Assembly: GCA_030625695.1 (NCBI GenBank)
Contig: DAOUQK010000248.1
Span: 1-5,776 of the forward strand
Origin: Paracoccaceae bacterium
GTDB taxonomy: Bacteria; Pseudomonadota; Alphaproteobacteria; Rhodobacterales; Rhodobacteraceae
Direction of reading: 5' to 3'
DNA: 5,776 nucleotides
Shown here: positions 4,614 to 5,776 of the stretch, piece after piece
How the letters are laid out: each line of letters starts with the position of its first letter
How positions within the stretch are numbered: the first letter of the stretch is position 1
Position numbers and translations under genes: made by a program
The notes under the pieces: model-generated
What the model was told of the DNA's origin: nothing
The model's input: only the letters and a program-made list of their open reading frames with translations
Database searches by the model: none

Positions 4614-5776
4614 CTATTTGGCCGCGATCCCGTGTTTTTTCATTGCCTTGAGCAATTCACGGTCAATAAGCTTTTGCAGCCCCTTATCTTTCAGCAAGGC
4701 ACGCGCAGCCATATCCGTGAGCTTCTTTTCGCTCTCCTTGCCGGTAGCGCGGGAATATACCTCGTGATGGCCCGCTTTCAGCGCCTCATTGGATACCTTG
4801 TTCATAACATCTGCCCACAAACCAGCCTTTAGCGTGTTGGGTATGTTGTTGCCATCTTTGGCGAGTTTGGCCAACCGGGCCGGGAAGATGGTGCCTTGTA
4901 GCATTTCGCGGTTCTTGAAGGCCCATTTCTTTTGGAAACTGCCCAGATTTTTGACCAACCCACCCAGCAAAGCTGCGTATATGACGGCCTCGACGGCTTT
5001 ATCAAAATCTTTCTCGGTGGGAGCTTTGCCGGTTTTGGCCATGATGCCAATCAGTTTGATGGACTCACCCACAGCCCCTTTGATAACTTCCGTGCCCGAC
5101 CCAACCAAATAATTTGAGATGAATTTCTCAAGCTGCTGTGTGCTCATGAAGGTGATTTTTGAGGCCAGTTTGGGTGCCAGAGCTTTGGAAATCTTGGTAA
5201 CAAAGCCAAGCGGGATTTTGTTGCCGATACCGGCTGTCAGCAACCCGACGGTGCCATCAACCGTCACCGCCCAGACCGAATCCCACAGCGTCACTTTCAT
5301 ACCGCTGGCATGTTTTCCCAATTCCTCTGAGCCGGATTTCAAAACCGCGACGCTGCCGCCTGAGACAACCAGAGCGCCTGAGGCCGACAAAGCTGTACCT
5401 GTGACCAGCACGGGAACCGCCAGAACGCCGACAATGGCAAAACAGCCCGCCGAGCCCACGCCAAGGACGGTGGCCGTGGTTTGGGCTGACCCGGTGAATT
5501 CCTTCAGAAACCGCAAGATTTCCGCATTCAGAGCAGAGATTGCGGCCTCGGCTTCTGGCAGGGCCGTGTTCAGCAACGCAAGGTCTTTGCGACTGAAGGC
5601 TGATTTCAGCATGCCGGTTGCCTTGATTGACCGGCCAATGATTGACGAACTTGGCATCTTGACTGAACCTGCAGTGACAATAATCGCCTGAGCAACAGCG
5701 TTCAAAAGGCCGTCTTTTATCATCGCAACATCAAGATAGTGCTGCTGAGTGCGCAAACAATTGTCGTGGTTGGCCA
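4614..5776 (-). CDS. Unrecognised protein, 5'-partial, with Gly/Ala-rich hydrophobic region
   Basis: I do not recognise this protein. The frame is open from the right edge to a TAG at 4616-4614. The first possible starts inside the window are TTG at 5756 and ATG at 5723, but neither has a Shine-Dalgarno, and the codons before the TTG (reading A-N-H-D-N-C) are open, so the true N-terminus probably lies outside. Counting from the TTG (380 residues): helical 55-90; a long Gly/Ala/Val-rich hydrophobic stretch 93-139 that could be two membrane segments or a glycine-zipper hairpin; further hydrophobic patches at 170-187 and 257-268; and a Lys-rich, charged, probably helical tail 339-380. One cysteine (C105). 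No catalytic motif or known repeat is visible. Parts have lower G+C than the neighbours. It may be the C-terminal region of a larger secreted or membrane-active protein; this is speculative. Confidence 0.8.
   Translation of the reverse strand, partial: ANHDNCLRTQQHYLDVAMIKDGLLNAVAQAIIVTAGSVKMPSSSIIGRSIKATGMLKSAFSRKDLALLNTALPEAEAAISALNAEILRFLKEFTGSAQTTATVLGVGSAGCFAIVGVLAVPVLVTGTALSASGALVVSGGSVAVLKSGSEELGKHASGMKVTLWDSVWAVTVDGTVGLLTAGIGNKIPLGFVTKISKALAPKLASKITFMSTQQLEKFISNYLVGSGTEVIKGAVGESIKLIGIMAKTGKAPTEKDFDKAVEAVIYAALLGGLVKNLGSFQKKWAFKNREMLQGTIFPARLAKLAKDGNNIPNTLKAGLWADVMNKVSNEALKAGHHEVYSRATGKESEKKLTDMAARALLKDKGLQKLIDRELLKAMKKHGIAAK

Noticed and set aside
5340..5480. Colicin-type pore-forming hairpin in the hydrophobic stretch of the right-hand gene
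   Set aside because: In pore-forming colicins the hydrophobic hairpin lies close to the C-terminus. Here about 240 residues follow it, and no other colicin feature is visible.
5119..5691. A 190-codon plus-strand frame opposite the unrecognised gene
   Set aside because: Its Pro/Thr/Ala-rich product looks like a shadow translation. The minus-strand frame is much longer and has coherent hydrophobic and charged segments. As the minus gene is unrecognised, this choice is less certain than elsewhere.

Overview
The window fits an alphaproteobacterium of the Rhodobacterales (Roseobacter-like). The evidence is moderately high G+C, dense packing on both strands, and protein sequences (Map, SfsA, the CinA-type protein and the GNAT protein) that read like that order. 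The species cannot be named from the sequence. The whole window is coding apart from three short gaps of 64, 46 and 6 bases. No RNA gene, insertion sequence, CRISPR array or attachment site was seen.

Layout. On the minus strand, sfsA (nuclease-fold protein, 1594-890) and then map (type I methionine aminopeptidase, 825-10) form a leftward pair. Divergent from sfsA, four genes run rightward from 1641 to 4607: a CinA-type molybdopterin-binding-domain protein, a GNAT acetyltransferase, an AhpD-like CxxC protein and an exported OmpA-family protein. Each of their three junctions is a 4-base ATGA or GTGA stop/start overlap, so they almost certainly share one transcript with coupled translation. A plausible sigma70-type promoter for this operon (1583-1610) lies over the sfsA start codon. 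Six bases after the operon's last stop, a convergent minus-strand gene ends. It is unrecognised and stays open to the right edge, so its N-terminus lies outside the window.

How the genes work together. The left pair is housekeeping: N-terminal methionine removal, plus a protein long linked to sugar-fermentation phenotypes. The rightward operon joins functions with no obvious common pathway: a nucleotide/molybdopterin-fold protein, an acetyltransferase, a thiol redox protein and a peptidoglycan-binding outer-membrane protein. The link may be no more than conserved gene order. The most unusual piece is the right-hand gene. It has a Gly/Ala-rich hydrophobic stretch, a Lys-rich C-terminus, no family I recognise and lower G+C in places. 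It is the part most likely to be accessory or undescribed; the rest is ordinary core genome.
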